A stretch of 64,000 nt of DNA. Source: Allacma fusca (Eukaryota > Arthropoda > Collembola > Symphypleona > Sminthuridae). The notes under the pieces are model-generated. The model saw only the letters and a program-made list of their open reading frames with translations. It was not told the DNA's origin and did no database searches. Made by a program: the position numbers and the translations under genes. This document shows, piece by piece, positions 51,073-63,069 of this stretch (the stretch's first letter is position 1; every line of letters starts with the position of its first letter). The stretch is taken from NCBI GenBank assembly GCA_947179485.1, contig OX359249.1:50975402-51039401 (forward strand). Direction: 5' to 3'.

Positions 51073-51677
51073 CAGACATGTCTAGCCTTCGAAGGCTAGC
51101 CTTCAATGAAGGCTTCATTGAAGGCGGAATGTCAATTTTCCTGAGAGTTGAGAAGGGAAGGCGGGATGGCTGAATTAATTCGGGAAGGCTGAAGAAAGCC
51201 TTCCAAGTATTAACAGAAAACGGAAGGCGAAGGAAGGAAGTATGTAAAGTAGCCCTCTTCTACTTCGAAGGCTTCGCGAATGCAATGAGCTACAATAGAT
51301 AGTTACAAATACAACAATCAGACTGTACTAAAAACACTGCACAAATGTGCAGTTATATGCTCAATGAGACCTACTCCATTGCTTCTGATTTTAATAAACG
51401 AACGCAATTGAGTAAATTGTATCGCTGATTTTCAGGTGTTTTACCTGCAAAAGGGTTGTTTAAATGCATTGCTATGATATTCCGTGTTATGAAGGCTGAA
51501 TAGGAAGGAAGGCTGATTTTTTTGAAGGCTGAAGGCATTAAATTAATAAGTAAAATAGGGCTGAAGGAAGGCAAAATATTTTGAAGGCTTCCTTTAATAG
51601 AAGGATGAAGGAATGCGTTTTTTCAAAAAAATGCCTTCGAAGGTTTGAAGGAAGGCAATTTCATTTGGTCATCTCTG
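51073..51677. mobile_element. hAT-like MITE, word GAAGGC, TSD GTTTCAG(G/A)
   Basis: The ends are CAGACATGTCTAGCCTTCGA and, inverted, CAGAGATGACC. GTTTCAGG (51065-51072) and GTTTCAGA (51678-51685) match at 7 of 8. GAAGGC/GCCTTC words fill about 51080-51275 and 51490-51660. Length is 605 bp, non-coding. Confidence 0.82.
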
Positions 51678-52561
51678 GTTTCAGAGCTGTCAGCTGTGCT
51701 ATGAAAAAATTCACGTCCGCAATATTTTCAATTATTGTCCTTACGTTCCTAAAGAGGAAATTCTTTAATCTTGTTTTCTGTGTTTTCTGTACATACCCTT
51801 AATTCGCGGTATAGAAATATATGCAATAGCTCCCTTAAAAGCCTATAAAATTGTCAATTAGGTTAAAACTTAATACTTTAGACACTGCTGCGAAAATGTA
51901 AAAAAATGTAAATTCTAAAAAGCCGACAGGGCTTTGCGTTTTGAACCATGGCCATATATAATGACCCAGGTCAGTGAGTAAATTTCAAAATATCTTGAAT
52001 AAAATTCCCGGTGTCGCTCCTGATAGGTCAACCTCAGAATTATCCATGACAATGGAATGTTCCCAAGTTTCAATACTGAAGCGGTAATAGTTCTATACAC
52101 CACACCATGACTTTACTGTACTTTCACCTTTTTCAGGCCTAAATCCAGGTTTGTGTATTATTCTTCGAACTTATCTACTCGCGCAGTAAGACTTACATAA
52201 CACGTCAGTGCGTAAACAGCGCGTAAAGCAGAAAATCCTTATTATTATTGACCTCTACCTGTCCGTTGATTTAAAGCTACGTGCGCTCAGAGTTCAAATT
52301 ATAGCTCCGCGCGCTGCTCTTAAAATAAGCTCGCAAGATTAAGTCTCTACTACACGGCTTCATTCGTAAGCCGTTTACCTTTTAATTTGTACATTCACAC
52401 TACCCCGTCCAATCACAGGGTTTTTACAAGTTATACTTTAACTCGTTCTAATTAATATTCCGAGCACAAAAAGCCATTGAAAAATACATGTATACCGTAT
52501 ATAAACCTATTAGTTAGCTTTTGTGGCAATTGGAACTCCCAAACCACTAGTGCGTCAAGGA

Positions 52562-54147
52562 CAGTGCTCGGACTGGGTACGGGTAATACTCGGGTAAATG
52601 GGTACGGGTACAGGTATGGGTACTACCCGGGTACAGAAGTTGCTTACTCGCAAGTACGCGGGTACTACCCGGGTACTCTTGATTTTAGGCAATAAAGTGG
52701 GTACAGGTACGGGTACGGGTATGGGTACTCACTCAGTGGCAATCGGGTAGTACCCAATGGGTACGGGTATCACTATGTAAAATGCCTGTACCCGTGGGTG
52801 CTGTACCCGAGTATTTTTGGGTAGTTGCAATCTAACTCTTCTAATAATTCATCCAAGGAATCTAATAAAGAAATAGAGCGTAGAGTCACTGAAATCATCT
52901 GTTTATCGACTTAAATAGTGAAGCTCATCAACGAAGAATTTCAAAGGGGAGGTTCATGGGATTCAATTTAATTAGCTTCATTGGGAGCGTAACATTACAA
53001 TTATTTGAAGACGTATTACGAGATAAGATCGGAATAAATATACATTAATTAGCAGATCCATTTCTTAACGTTACAAGTACCCAGGGTTGCCCATTTGAAA
53101 ACGCCAAGGCATGTTATGCAGTCAATTTGAGCATTTTCAATTCTGGGTATTTATGAGACTTTGAGTATTTATTGAGGTGAATATTTATAACATTTTAGAA
53201 TGAAAAATATCATTCCTTGCACGCAATATTTATATTTCAGTCCCTTTGATTAATCTTGATAATTTTGATGTTCAAAGAACTTGACAGACATCTGAACTTG
53301 GCGTTCAAAACTTCCATGGGGTTGCATTTTAGTCCTATTTTGCCTGCATTTTTCGAAAATCTCCGTCTCGGGCTTCATAAATGTTAGAGACAGTTTAAGA
53401 ATGTTTGTTTTATAAAGCTGTAATATAAAATGAATATTCAATATTGCCTCCCACATTTATTTCCTGAAACCGCAATATTTGACTTGGAAAAATTATGATC
53501 AACTCAATTTTTCCGTATAACATTTTCTATACACAGTGTTCGATTAGCCGTAAACGATTAGCCGGGAAAAAAATTGTTTCTTGTTCTCCAAGTTGAAAAG
53601 CAAGTTATGGAGAGTTTAGTAATAAAGAATCCGTCCCAATTCCAATTAGCGAGAACACATTTCATTTCATTCAGCAAGTTATTATTTTGGGGTAGTAGGA
53701 TTTGAATTCCGTCAGTGTTTATTACAAAAATCACAGAATGCCTTAAATAATTTTTTCAACAAATTCAAATAGGATGTCTTTAACGCGTAGGGAAAATTCC
53801 CAAATTCCCGGACACTTTTCATGGAGGTCAAAAAATTGAAAAATTGAAATTTTTCAGCTGGGCAGGCTAATGTCGGGGATTTTAAATTGGCCAAACTTCC
53901 AGTACCCGAGTAATACCCGGGTACACAGAATAGATACTCGGGTACGGGTACAGGTTTTGGGTACATTACGGGTACGCGTAAATTGTGGGTACAGGTACTA
54001 CATTGTATTTTCAGGTACGGGTACGGGTACTGAAATAATTTTCACGGGTACTCGGGTATGGGTACGGGTATAGGTACAGCATTTTGTAGTACCCGATATT
54101 CGGGTACGGGTACGGGTACACGGTTTCTGTACCCAGTCCGAGCACTG
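52562..54147. mobile_element. hAT-like MITE, word GGGTACGGGTAC, TSD GTCAAGGA
   Basis: The ends CAGTGCTCGGACTGGGTAC and the inverse of GTACCCAGTCCGAGCACTG match exactly. The duplication GTCAAGGA is exact (52554-52561 and 54148-54155). GGGTACGGGTAC words occupy about 52575-52820 and 53900-54135. The middle of about 1 kb is AT-rich without a transposase. Length is 1586 bp. Confidence 0.93.
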
Positions 54148-54155
54148 GTCAAGGA

Positions 54156-55818
54156 GTAAGACCAAAGGCTTAATTTTGGTCATTGTATAATTATGGTGTA
54201 AACGAGCATCAGCAACCATCGGTTTCGGCAATGAAAAATCCATCCCGCAAATAAGCTTGTTAGTTAGCCTTTGTGGTAATTGGTACCTTTAGGAGGGAGA
54301 GCGTAGATTTAATTTTAATCATCATCATGAGTTTTGTTGAAAGATAATTGTCACCTGGACCCCAATAGTAGTCCTAAAAAATCATAAAAACGGCTTCGGA
54401 GCCATGTGGGAATTCCAGTCAACAGAATATATCATTGGATTCTTTGTGCTCATCATCACTATTAGATTTGACACATTTTGGAGGCTGGCCATAATACAAA
54501 CTATCTTTAAATAACTACATATGTATGTATATACCATCCCTCTGTATAATTTGAAGCAAAAACTTACAGCCCGACTTGCTACTAGTAACAGCGAGAAAAA
54601 GTTCTCTCAATTCAGCTTACTTTCCATTTCCAGGGGATTCAATCCTCGGCACGGATATATGGGTATATTACTTGTATTTCTTGCGCGTTTCAATCAGACA
54701 GGAGAGGAGAGGACAAACCACAACAATAAGAGATTAGATTTAAGTCAGGTCACTGGTATTTATTCAGAGGTTAGGTTTTGTATCTGTACATGACAGCTGA
54801 TCAGTACCTAACAATGAGTTGGATGATTGTTCTCTCACGTAATGTACTTACATGTACGTATAGATTGGTGGCACAATAATCAGGTAAATGAGTAAGGGCA
54901 TAGGAGAAAAGATGGGCCTTTGCACAATCCTAGCCTATAGACATGTTCATTTGGAGGAGGTTACCAAATATTTGGAGCGCGGTTCAAGTTTGAACTTCAA
55001 AGCACATTGGTGCTTAGCTCATTTTTGTTTTCATATGAAAAACCACTAAGAGCAAGTTTATAGAATTCAAAAAACTGATTTTGATGAGGTAAATAAACGC
55101 TAATCAATTGAAAATGCCAACATGTATTGTTCTTCGTTGCAACAATACCGAAAACATTCCCCTTGGAAATTTTTCGGCCTTCTAGTTAATGAAAAGGACT
55201 TGAATTAATGGATTAAAATTTTTAATTGTTAACACAATCATATACATCAATGAATCTCAGGTAATATTACTATGGGTTCACATTAGATTCAGTACAAGGT
55301 ATATTTTAATGATAATTTACCTCTACAATGTAATACGGTAATTTTGATTTATTTTCCGTGAATCCTCTTCCAGGTTCAACATGCCCCGTAATGTTATTGC
55401 TCCCTCTGACCATTTTTGTAACGGTTATGTAATTACTTTTTGTGGTCTTTTGCTCTAGACAAAAATTCTGATATATTTTCGAAGAATTTAGTAATTTACG
55501 ACGTCGAAAAAACACTCATATTTTAGTTTTAATTTTGCAGTTCTATATGTTTGAATGATAATTGAAAATGAGCTAAGCACCAGTATCAGAATTCGCGGAT
55601 ATTTATGCACACTCCCTCCGTGTCATGCGCAGAGCAATTTGAACATGTCTATATCCTGCCCATAATTTAGATACCTCGCGTCCCCACCGCGTAGCCTATA
55701 AGCGAGGCTCGTTAAGTTACAGGTCCGTCCATAAAGGACCCATAATTATTTGCCTACACAGATTCGGTACAGGATAGAAGCGCAAAGTTAACCCTTCCCT
55801 AGAAGGCAACCCTTGTAC
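54156..55818. other. Gene-free stretch
   Basis: TTAGTTAGC(C/T)TTTGTGG(C/T)AATTGG occurs here (about 54260) and also left of the preceding element (about 52510). No exon is supported; frames at 54521-54793 and 55306-55515 have no domain. Confidence 0.4.
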
Positions 55819-56039
55819 TAGTGCTGTCCAGTCTTGCAGTTTATCAGTATCGGTCTTTTACAGTCTTTTACTTACAGTCAGTATTACCTACAGTAAGTCT
55901 TTATGCTAAGCATATCAGTCCAACTCAGTCTCAGTCCCAAGAAAAGTCTTGGGTCAAACTCCCACTCAGTCCCCAAGGGTACATAATGGCGCTAATTTCC
56001 ATCCTTTTAAATTTAAAATTTCTTAATATTGTATACGCC
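55819..56039. mobile_element. One-ended hAT-like remnant, word CAGTCTTACAGT
   Basis: Begins TAGTGCTGTCCAGTCTTGCA, the same terminal consensus as other elements here, followed by repeated CAGT(C/A)TT words and CCCAAGAAAAGTCTTGGG. No matching right end was found; the element at 56040 follows, so it may be truncated. Confidence 0.5.
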
Positions 56040-56530
56040 ACTGATCGGCAAAATTTTTGAACTCGATCTCGCACTCAAGAGCGCTAGGAGGAATCAAACA
56101 AGAGCTCGCACTCGCACTCATGAGTGACCATGATGAAATCTTGCACTCACACTCGCACTCAGGAACTCTCAGTAACCAATTAAAATTAGCGCCATTTCAA
56201 GGAATCTGCCAAAGATTAACGCTGAAGCCGTCCACTGTACTGACGATAGCTCACATTTTTAGCGGAAACGAAATCATCAAAACGCCAAATGCAGGCAAAT
56301 TGTACTAAATTTGTTAATGTAGATGGGGGCAACATGCATTCCGTTATGGAATATATGAGTTCCAAATACTGCTCTCACACTCTCGCTCAATGACTGTAAT
56401 CTATTTTTATGGCACTCGACCTCACAAACTGAGTTCTGCTCAGAATGCCGCGGGTCTCACACCCGGCACTCAAATTTTGAGTTCTGAGTGCGAGGTTTGC
56501 TCTCAAAACTCGTGAGTGCGCCGATCAGTG
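56040..56530. mobile_element. hAT-like MITE, word CTCGCACTC, TSD GTATACGC
   Basis: The ends are CACTGATCGGC and the inverse of GCCGATCAGTG. The exact duplication GTATACGC lies at 56032-56039 and 56531-56538. ACTCGCACTC words occur near both ends. Length is 491 bp, non-coding. Confidence 0.88.
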
Positions 56531-56554
56531 GTATACGCGCGTTGTATACGTGAG

Positions 56555-57065
56555 TTAAGGCTTCCATCCGATTTCGGATCGGATATACTACTTATCCGAT
56601 CCGAACTCAATCCGATCGGATCGGATACGTACCCCTTATCCGGTCATCGGATTCGGATCGGGTCGGATTTGGAAACGACTTTATCCGATCGGTTCGGATC
56701 ACAAATAATGAATATTGGATAATCCGACGGATATCCGATCAAATTTTTAGCGCTTTCGAGCGACCAATAAGAACGAAATGTGCAACAACAATTTGTTCAA
56801 CGTGTAACTGTGCCGCTTTTTCGTTTTTTCTTATTAATTCCGTGCTTCAAATTTACAGCGGTGTTTGTAATATTTTTCTTTAGTTTGTAAGGTATGCAAC
56901 AATGATTAACATTTTGATATAGTAAAAAGTTAATGCTTTTTTAGTGAAAATTCCTAATACTTTTTTCCATTATCATCCAATGATATCAATTCGGATAATT
57001 TCGGATATCCGCAGATCGGATCGGATAGCAGCACTTATCCGATCCGAAATTTTCGAAACCCTCGT
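56555..57065. mobile_element. hAT-like MITE, word TCGGATCGGAT
   Basis: The left end TTAAGGCTTCCATCCGATTT and the inverted right end ACGAGGGTTTCGAAAATTTC are similar but diverged. The flanking 8-mers TACGTGAG and AACGTGAT match at 6 of 8. ATCCGATCCGA words fill 56565-56740 and 56985-57050. Boundaries are approximate. Confidence 0.68.
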
Positions 57066-57880
57066 AACGTGATGCATAAAGGATAATACACAATTACAAA
57101 ACAAAAAATTTATTTAAAAAAATGTTTAGATTTACAGAGGAAAATGTGTGTAAGAGTAGAATAAGTGTGCAGCTGGAAGATGAGGACGCGGCTTTGGTTC
57201 TCTCTTGAGAGCAAGTAAAGTGTGGACCATTCTCTCCACATGATTGACATTATTTAAATTACGAAATCCTAAAAAAGTGTTAGGTAAACACAGTAACCTA
57301 GGATTAGCTTAACTAGTAAGCAGTAGGAAATTAAAAATTCCTCCTAAATCAGAATAATAAGATCATTAATGAATGCGTCAACAGGAATTAAAGTAATATG
57401 GGATTTCAATAGTAGGGACAGCAACCTCTGCCAGGTTAACCCGTAATTCCATTATTGGTTTAACGGTCGGTTGTGAGAATCAACGTTTTATGACGTCAGG
57501 GAAGGAATAGGCCGATTATTTGGAGCGTTATAAAATGGGGCACATCAGATTGATTCCTCGGAGTTACCGTGGTTATTGTTCCCAGGAGAGGGGAGCTCAT
57601 GACGCTGGGCATGGAATATACGTATGTAATCATTTTTCATGACATGACAATTTCTCTTTATATGAAACCACATAACCACAAGCTACATTGTGGTTTTGTG
57701 GGATAGGAATGGTTGGAGGAGGTATGTGTGGGTTGAATATCTCGGAAGGTGCGAGAGATTCAGGGACTGGAATAGGAACTGTAGGCTTAAAAAAGTAGAA
57801 ATCCTCGCTGTTATATTTGAATTTCCTAAGAAAATCAGGTACGGTACCACTAGAACATATGATGCTACGAATGGTATGAG
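57066..57880. other. Gene-free stretch
   Basis: No exon or repeat was recognised. Confidence 0.35.
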
Positions 57881-58327
57881 CTAGCTGATAGGGAGACCAT
57901 TGAGGAGATAACGTAACCGATCATCATCCCACATTAGGGTTTTTCCAGCGGAAGAGACTCCACCGGTCAGTGACAAAATCAATGGATTTGTGACTACCAA
58001 ATCTGAAATTTGGGACTTGTTCAAATGCTTCGTAACCCGGGAATCGTCTTTCTCGGGAAAGTAAGCACAAAGCTCATTCCTGAATTTGCTAGACAGTGCT
58101 TTGGAAGAGTGGACACTCAAGAATGCAGTATACAGGTCCACCACCTCTGAGCAGTCTAATAGCACCTTGTTTACATTACGCAACAGCCAAAACTCGTCCA
58201 GTCGGTAATTTAGGGTTATTTCCTCCAGGGAGGATAACTCTGCTTGGGCTGATGATTTACCATCATAAGTTGAGAGATCTTTAAATATTCGATATGCTAA
58301 AATATCATAAGTCAAAGTTAATGTAGA
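57881..58327 (-). CDS. Putative terminal exon of an unrecognised gene
   Basis: An open stretch of about 145 codons follows a plausible acceptor (ATTTCTAG|A, exon from about 58327) and ends at TAG (57883-57881). There is no ATG at its 5' end, so an upstream exon would be needed. Composition is balanced and not low-complexity; it includes EFWLLRNVNKVLLDCSEVVD and a GGVSSAGKTLMWDDDRLRYL region. I do not recognise a family. It lies among mobile elements and could be a transposon-encoded fragment or a chance frame. Confidence 0.35.
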   Translation of the reverse strand, partial: STLTLTYDILAYRIFKDLSTYDGKSSAQAELSSLEEITLNYRLDEFWLLRNVNKVLLDCSEVVDLYTAFLSVHSSKALSSKFRNELCAYFPEKDDSRVTKHLNKSQISDLVVTNPLILSLTGGVSSAGKTLMWDDDRLRYLLNGLPIS

Positions 58328-58702
58328 TCTAGAAATTTAAGTGTTAAAATTGTAATATGTAACTTTAAATTGTAATTGCCAGAGTGGATCCTAGCTTTAG
58401 CTGACTACAGTGTTGTTGTATTCAGGAAGTACTAATGTTAATTAATATAAAAATATAAGGCACAGGCCATACGCTAACAACTAAAACTAACGTACAGGAT
58501 GACTGAGGAAGGGTAGGTCTAGTAGGAATGAAGTTGGGATGTACCTATAATAATTCAATATCGGGATTTGCTTTTAAATAGGTGGGAAGGCTTTTAAGAA
58601 GAATAGGGGTTGTCGAAGTGTAGTGAATGAATACTAAAATGCTTAGTGTAGTGAGATTTGTAGTTGTAATTTCGATCTTACTAGTTAATTCAAGGTTAGT
58701 AT

Positions 58703-59274
58703 TATAGCTCCTTATCGAGTTCGAGTATACCGGCGAGTATCGAGTACGAGTACGAGTTCGAGTCGAGTACGGTCAAATTTTTGTGAATACTCGATACTTG
58801 AAATGGGTTTCGAGTACGGGTAACGATTTTTCACATACTTACGAGTTCGAGTATCAAACGAGTACGAGTCCAATAAAAATACTCATAAGGGTTATCGAGT
58901 TCGAGTTCGAGTACCACATGCTCAATTTACGAGTACGCGTACACGTGCACACAAGTGTTGAAAACTTTTGAATTTCCAGTAAAGAGACGAAGGCGCTAAT
59001 ATGAAATTATCGCAAAAAATCGTTGTATCCACCAGTCACGACTCTAAATCTAAAAAAGAGCACGGGATTTCGGTATTTACAGTTCCGTACTCGGGAGTAT
59101 GAAACAAGTTCGGGTTCTGAACTGGAACTCGGTCGCTTATTTCAAGTATTTTCCTGAGTACTCGTTTATGTGGCGAGTACGAGTACCTTGGATTGGAGTC
59201 CATACTCGATGCTTCGATTTCGAGTACGAGTTCGAGTACGGTTCCGCAAGGTAATCACTCAATAAGGAGCTATA
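58703..59274. mobile_element. hAT-like MITE, word CGAGTACGAG, TSD GTTAGTAT
   Basis: The ends TATAGCTCCTTA and its exact inverse lie between exact GTTAGTAT duplications (58695-58702 and 59275-59282). CGAGTACGAGTTCGAG words fill about 58713-58935 and 59090-59240. Length is 572 bp, non-coding. Confidence 0.92.
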
Positions 59275-59282
59275 GTTAGTAT

Positions 59283-59989
59283 TACTTCTAAATAGAATGC
59301 CCATTCAATATCAACTAAACTCATTCGGAGTCAAGTATAAACGAAATTCGCTCAAATCAAATTGAATTAAATCGTGCGATTAAAACCAAATCAATAGTGT
59401 ATATAAAATAATCTGTTAGAAATAACACTAATTTAGACTGCCGGGGCTCACTAAATTAGCTACCCTACACAGATGCAGGTTGTTGATGCAGGCCAAATTA
59501 GAGAATTATTCAATGATTGAGTTTGAACCTTTATTTCATTGCAAAATACCAATGACACACACAAGCTCTTCGAATATCTCCTCTCCTCCCTCCATTTTAT
59601 TGTATATTACATAGGCAGGAGTAACTCGTGTGAAGCATAGTAACCCGCAGGAATTCGCGAGTAACGTTTTACCAACACTTGCATCCACTGTCGAGCACTC
59701 ATACCTACTTACACAGATAGCTACATGCAATGTCCAACGTACTCTAACCTAAATATTATGAAGTAACGTACTAATTAAAATGCACAGGACAATTAAAAGG
59801 TACACCCAGAAAATAATGAAATATGTGTGGCTATGTACTTTACGGGTGTCTACAATTCTTCCTCTCCTGGTTCTGTGTGGTCTAGACTGGATCAATTCTT
59901 CAGGCTCTTTCGGAATCTGTTGTTCAACGAGATTCTCAAGAACCTTCCCGGGTCATTCAACTAACTCCACAACCACAGATTCAGTTCCA
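59283..59989. other. Gene-free stretch
   Basis: No supported feature; frames at 59536-59730 (minus) and 59780-60022 (plus) have no domain. Confidence 0.35.
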
Positions 59990-60583
59990 GACACCTCCAG
60001 AGGGTATAACTATTATAACTAGTCTTACTTCATCTTTCCCAGACCCATACGAAATTCGTACCGTTGTCCGAATAAACTTGTTGGCCTTCCCCGACGTGCT
60101 ACAAATCTTCTGAACGACTGAAGGAAAACCTCGGTGGGCAGACCCGTTACGAGCTCCAGGTTTGTGGCTCTGTACACTGCACAAGTGTCACAATCAAGTG
60201 TGCAGGAGCAGCTTCCATTCTCTTATTCTCAAACCGAGCACAGCGAACACATCTTGACAGTGCTGACTTAATGACTTGCCTCGAGCGAATTATCCAGTAC
60301 CGTTCCCTCAGTATCATTATGATCACCTGCACCCCTGCATGATTCTTGTCCAAATGTTCTCTTTCTACTAAGACCTTCACAATGGAATGCTTTCCTGGCA
60401 TCAAAATTTAAAACAATGAGGTTCATCATCATTGATGATACGAGTCTTCACACGAAACAGCCCATCCACCCCGAGTACAACAGAGGTTCCATTATTAAAA
60501 TTCTCTGGTTTTCTTGGGAATGCTCCCTTTTGAACAGCTATCAACAGAATCAGTCCGGCTTGATACATAAATATTCTTGCTGG
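59990..60583 (-). pseudogene. BEL/Pao-type retrotransposon integrase remnant
   Basis: The minus-strand frames show, in order, a pre-integrase block (VQKGAFPR..ENFNNG...GVDGLFRV), the H2C2 zinc-binding region (GKHSIVKVLVEREHL..NHAG, then YWIIRSRQVIK...CVRC) and part of the integrase core (LELVTGLPTEVFLQSFRRF..RRGRP). The conserved SDNGTNF block lies in a different frame (about 60043-60075). The region between the zinc finger and LELVTG is shortened, so the first catalytic Asp is lost. With several frameshifts and no LTRs seen, it is dead. Confidence 0.85.
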
Positions 60584-61380
60584 CGTACTGCAGGGTGAAA
60601 AGCTATCATCTACACTCTTTAATTTATATATAAACGAAATTGTATCCATACTAAACGAAAGCAGAATAACAGGCATTAAGATGAAGGTAATAGAGATACT
60701 AATTTTACTATATGCAGATGATATGATCCTGCTAGCCTCGACTAAGGGGGATTTTCAGAAGCAAATAAATACACTGAAATTTTTTTTGAAAACAATGACT
60801 TAGCGTGAACCTCTCCAAAACAAAAACAGTGATTTTCAGAAAAATTGGCAAAATAAAGGATAGCTTCTTCTGGGGAAAAGACAGAATAGACGCAACGGAC
60901 TCATACACGTATTTAGGTGAGCCTTTCTACTATATAGGCAATTTCTATAAGAATAACGAACACTTTGGACTCAAAGCAAAACAGGTAGAAAGTCAACTCT
61001 TAGCTCTACTATACAAAAGCCAAACCAATAAAATAGATATACATATAAGACTAATTCATTGGTAAGCTTGGTGATACTGTACTGTGCGCCTGTATTGTCT
61101 CTAAAATACCTGAAACAACTGGAAATGTTCCAAACATCATTCCTCCGAACACTACTATATACATCAAATCTTGTACATGGTTTTGTTCTACGACTTGAGA
61201 CGGGTATGACAAACATTAAGGGTCTATTATTTAAGGCATGTATAAAGTTTATTAGAATAATACTAAATAAAAAGGCCAATAACATCAGCCTGAATTGTTA
61301 CCTCGAGGCTAAGAGAAGGGATGTAAGTATAGCTATGTTCTATTTGAAAAAATGTTCTGTGAAGCTGATCTACTTGTAGA
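60584..61380 (+). pseudogene. Non-LTR retrotransposon reverse transcriptase fragment
   Basis: Plus-strand frames carry GVLQGEKLSSTLFNLYINEI, then the catalytic LYADDMILLA (about 60709-60738), then NLSKTKTVIFRK and a DSYTYLG block, the usual order of LINE reverse transcriptase palm/thumb motifs. A frameshift and stop interrupt the frame at about 60800, and both ends are missing. It abuts the BEL/Pao remnant on the opposite strand. Confidence 0.85.
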
Positions 61381-61449
61381 ATATAACAACTTAAACAAAG
61401 AATACATGAATGTCAACAATAATAAAATCATAGGTAAATACTTAGGCAT

Positions 61450-61565
61450 TGGCATACCGATATAGCCGTACGATATTATCGTCCATATCGTACATTTTTG
61501 GAAACGATATTGAACGATAATTATCGTAAACTTTGAACGATCTATCGGTCAGTTTCCATAACGCA
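61450..61565. repeat. Word cluster ATATCGTACGATA
   Basis: ACCGATATAGCCGTACGATA, CCATATCGTAC, AACGATATTGAACGATAATT and CGATCTATCGG are clustered. It resembles an end of a word-array MITE; the element ends were not resolved. Confidence 0.45.
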
Positions 61566-62066
61566 CATTCGTGGTTCAGTTTCCAAAACCGGTATACTAT
61601 AACTCTCCAAATATTGATTCACCCCCAACATTTTAATGTCTGTTCACTAATTCAAAATAGTCAGCTCATGATAACACCATGTAAATTCCTGGTTTCCTTA
61701 TAACATACTAGTTGTAGCTTACGGGATTGCTCATTGTCACAACCAGTTTTTCTTTAATTAATACCAAGTTTGTTTCTGCTGGAATCAAAGGATACTTGGT
61801 GGAACCTCCGTGATTCCTTATTGTCCTCACCAGTTTGAGGAAAATGAATACCAATTATGTTGTTAGTGGGGTTAAAATATACTTGGTCTGCATAACCTAA
61901 ATCCTCATTGCCAGCACCAGTTTTCATTCAATTAATACAAACTAGTCTCTTTGGAACGGGATCAGTAAAAAGTAAAGTTCTTTGTCAATTTGCCGAACTT
62001 AACTATCCAGTAACTAGCATATCTTCCGCACTATGTCCACTAAGATTAAAATGATGGAAAACATTT

Positions 62067-62270
62067 TTATATGTTTAACACAGCCCTCATGTGTTCCACA
62101 AACTTATCTCCAAGATGTCGTTTCGTTTGTCCTACATATATTACATCAGGGCATTTGTTGCATTTAATAACATGTGTCAAGCACTTTGATTCACGTGTAA
62201 ATTCTTCCTTGAGAGTTATTATCCTCTTCACGTTTGTAACCGTAGATAGTTTCAAGGTATGCTTAAAGGT
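62067..62270 (-). pseudogene. GIY-YIG endonuclease domain fragment (Penelope-like element)
   Basis: The minus-strand frame contains CLTHVIKCNKCPDVIYVGQT followed by KRHLGDKFVEHM. This is the GIY-YIG nuclease signature as found C-terminal to the reverse transcriptase of Penelope-like elements (VIKCxxC....YVGxTxxxLxxRxxEH). No reverse transcriptase is seen upstream. The frame stops soon after EHMRAVLNI, so only the nuclease fragment remains. Confidence 0.75.
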
Positions 62271-62570
62271 GACACATTTACGTACACACGTTTACCTCTT
62301 GCGTGGAAATATACCTGGTGTTTTTGGCATTTGGTAATTGATGTGCGGACAAGTAATTGCTTTACGTTTGGAGCTCGATGAAAATATTTCAGGTGGCAGA
62401 GGAATGATTTGAGAATCGATGGAATTGGGGATAATTGATTTATATAGCATAATGGTATAAGTTAACACACGTGTAAGTGGGGAATAGTTAAGTACTAAAT
62501 GAATATCGTGATAGTTATCGCCCCGGTTAGCTCCAAACTCAAGCAAGTTATGCCCAGTGGACATGTGCAC

Positions 62571-63059
62571 AATGGGTTACAGCTGTTGAAAACATGCAAG
62601 AAAGGATGTTCCAAAATGGCAATTGATAAAATGAGTTAAAATAATGTATTTCAAATATTAATTTTTAGCTGAGAATTGAACGAGCGATTTTTCGGGTCTG
62701 GTTACAAATGTACAATAGCCAACTAATTGCAGCATTGGTTACTGTTAACTCTACAATGGTCAATTCCCAACCTTAATGTCGTTAATATACGCATTTAGCT
62801 GATTATATTGTTGGCAGAAGAAGTAGCAGAGTACTGAGAAACGGAAAATCGTTTCACAAAAAATTTCAACCTTTTGAAGGTGATGCGTGAAACTTGTAAT
62901 TCTCCATGTTAAATGTCATTTAAAATTTCCAGTTTTGAATTTCGGGACTAATTGACTTCGTGTCAAATTTGTTTTAAACTGGGAAGGATTTTTCAGGTGG
63001 CAGGTGTGACTTAAAGTAGTACTCAGGGTATGAGCAAAGTAGTTTTGGTGGAATTTCCA
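62571..63059. other. Gene-free stretch
   Basis: No supported gene or repeat. Confidence 0.35.
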
Positions 63060-63069
63060 AAATCTGGAG

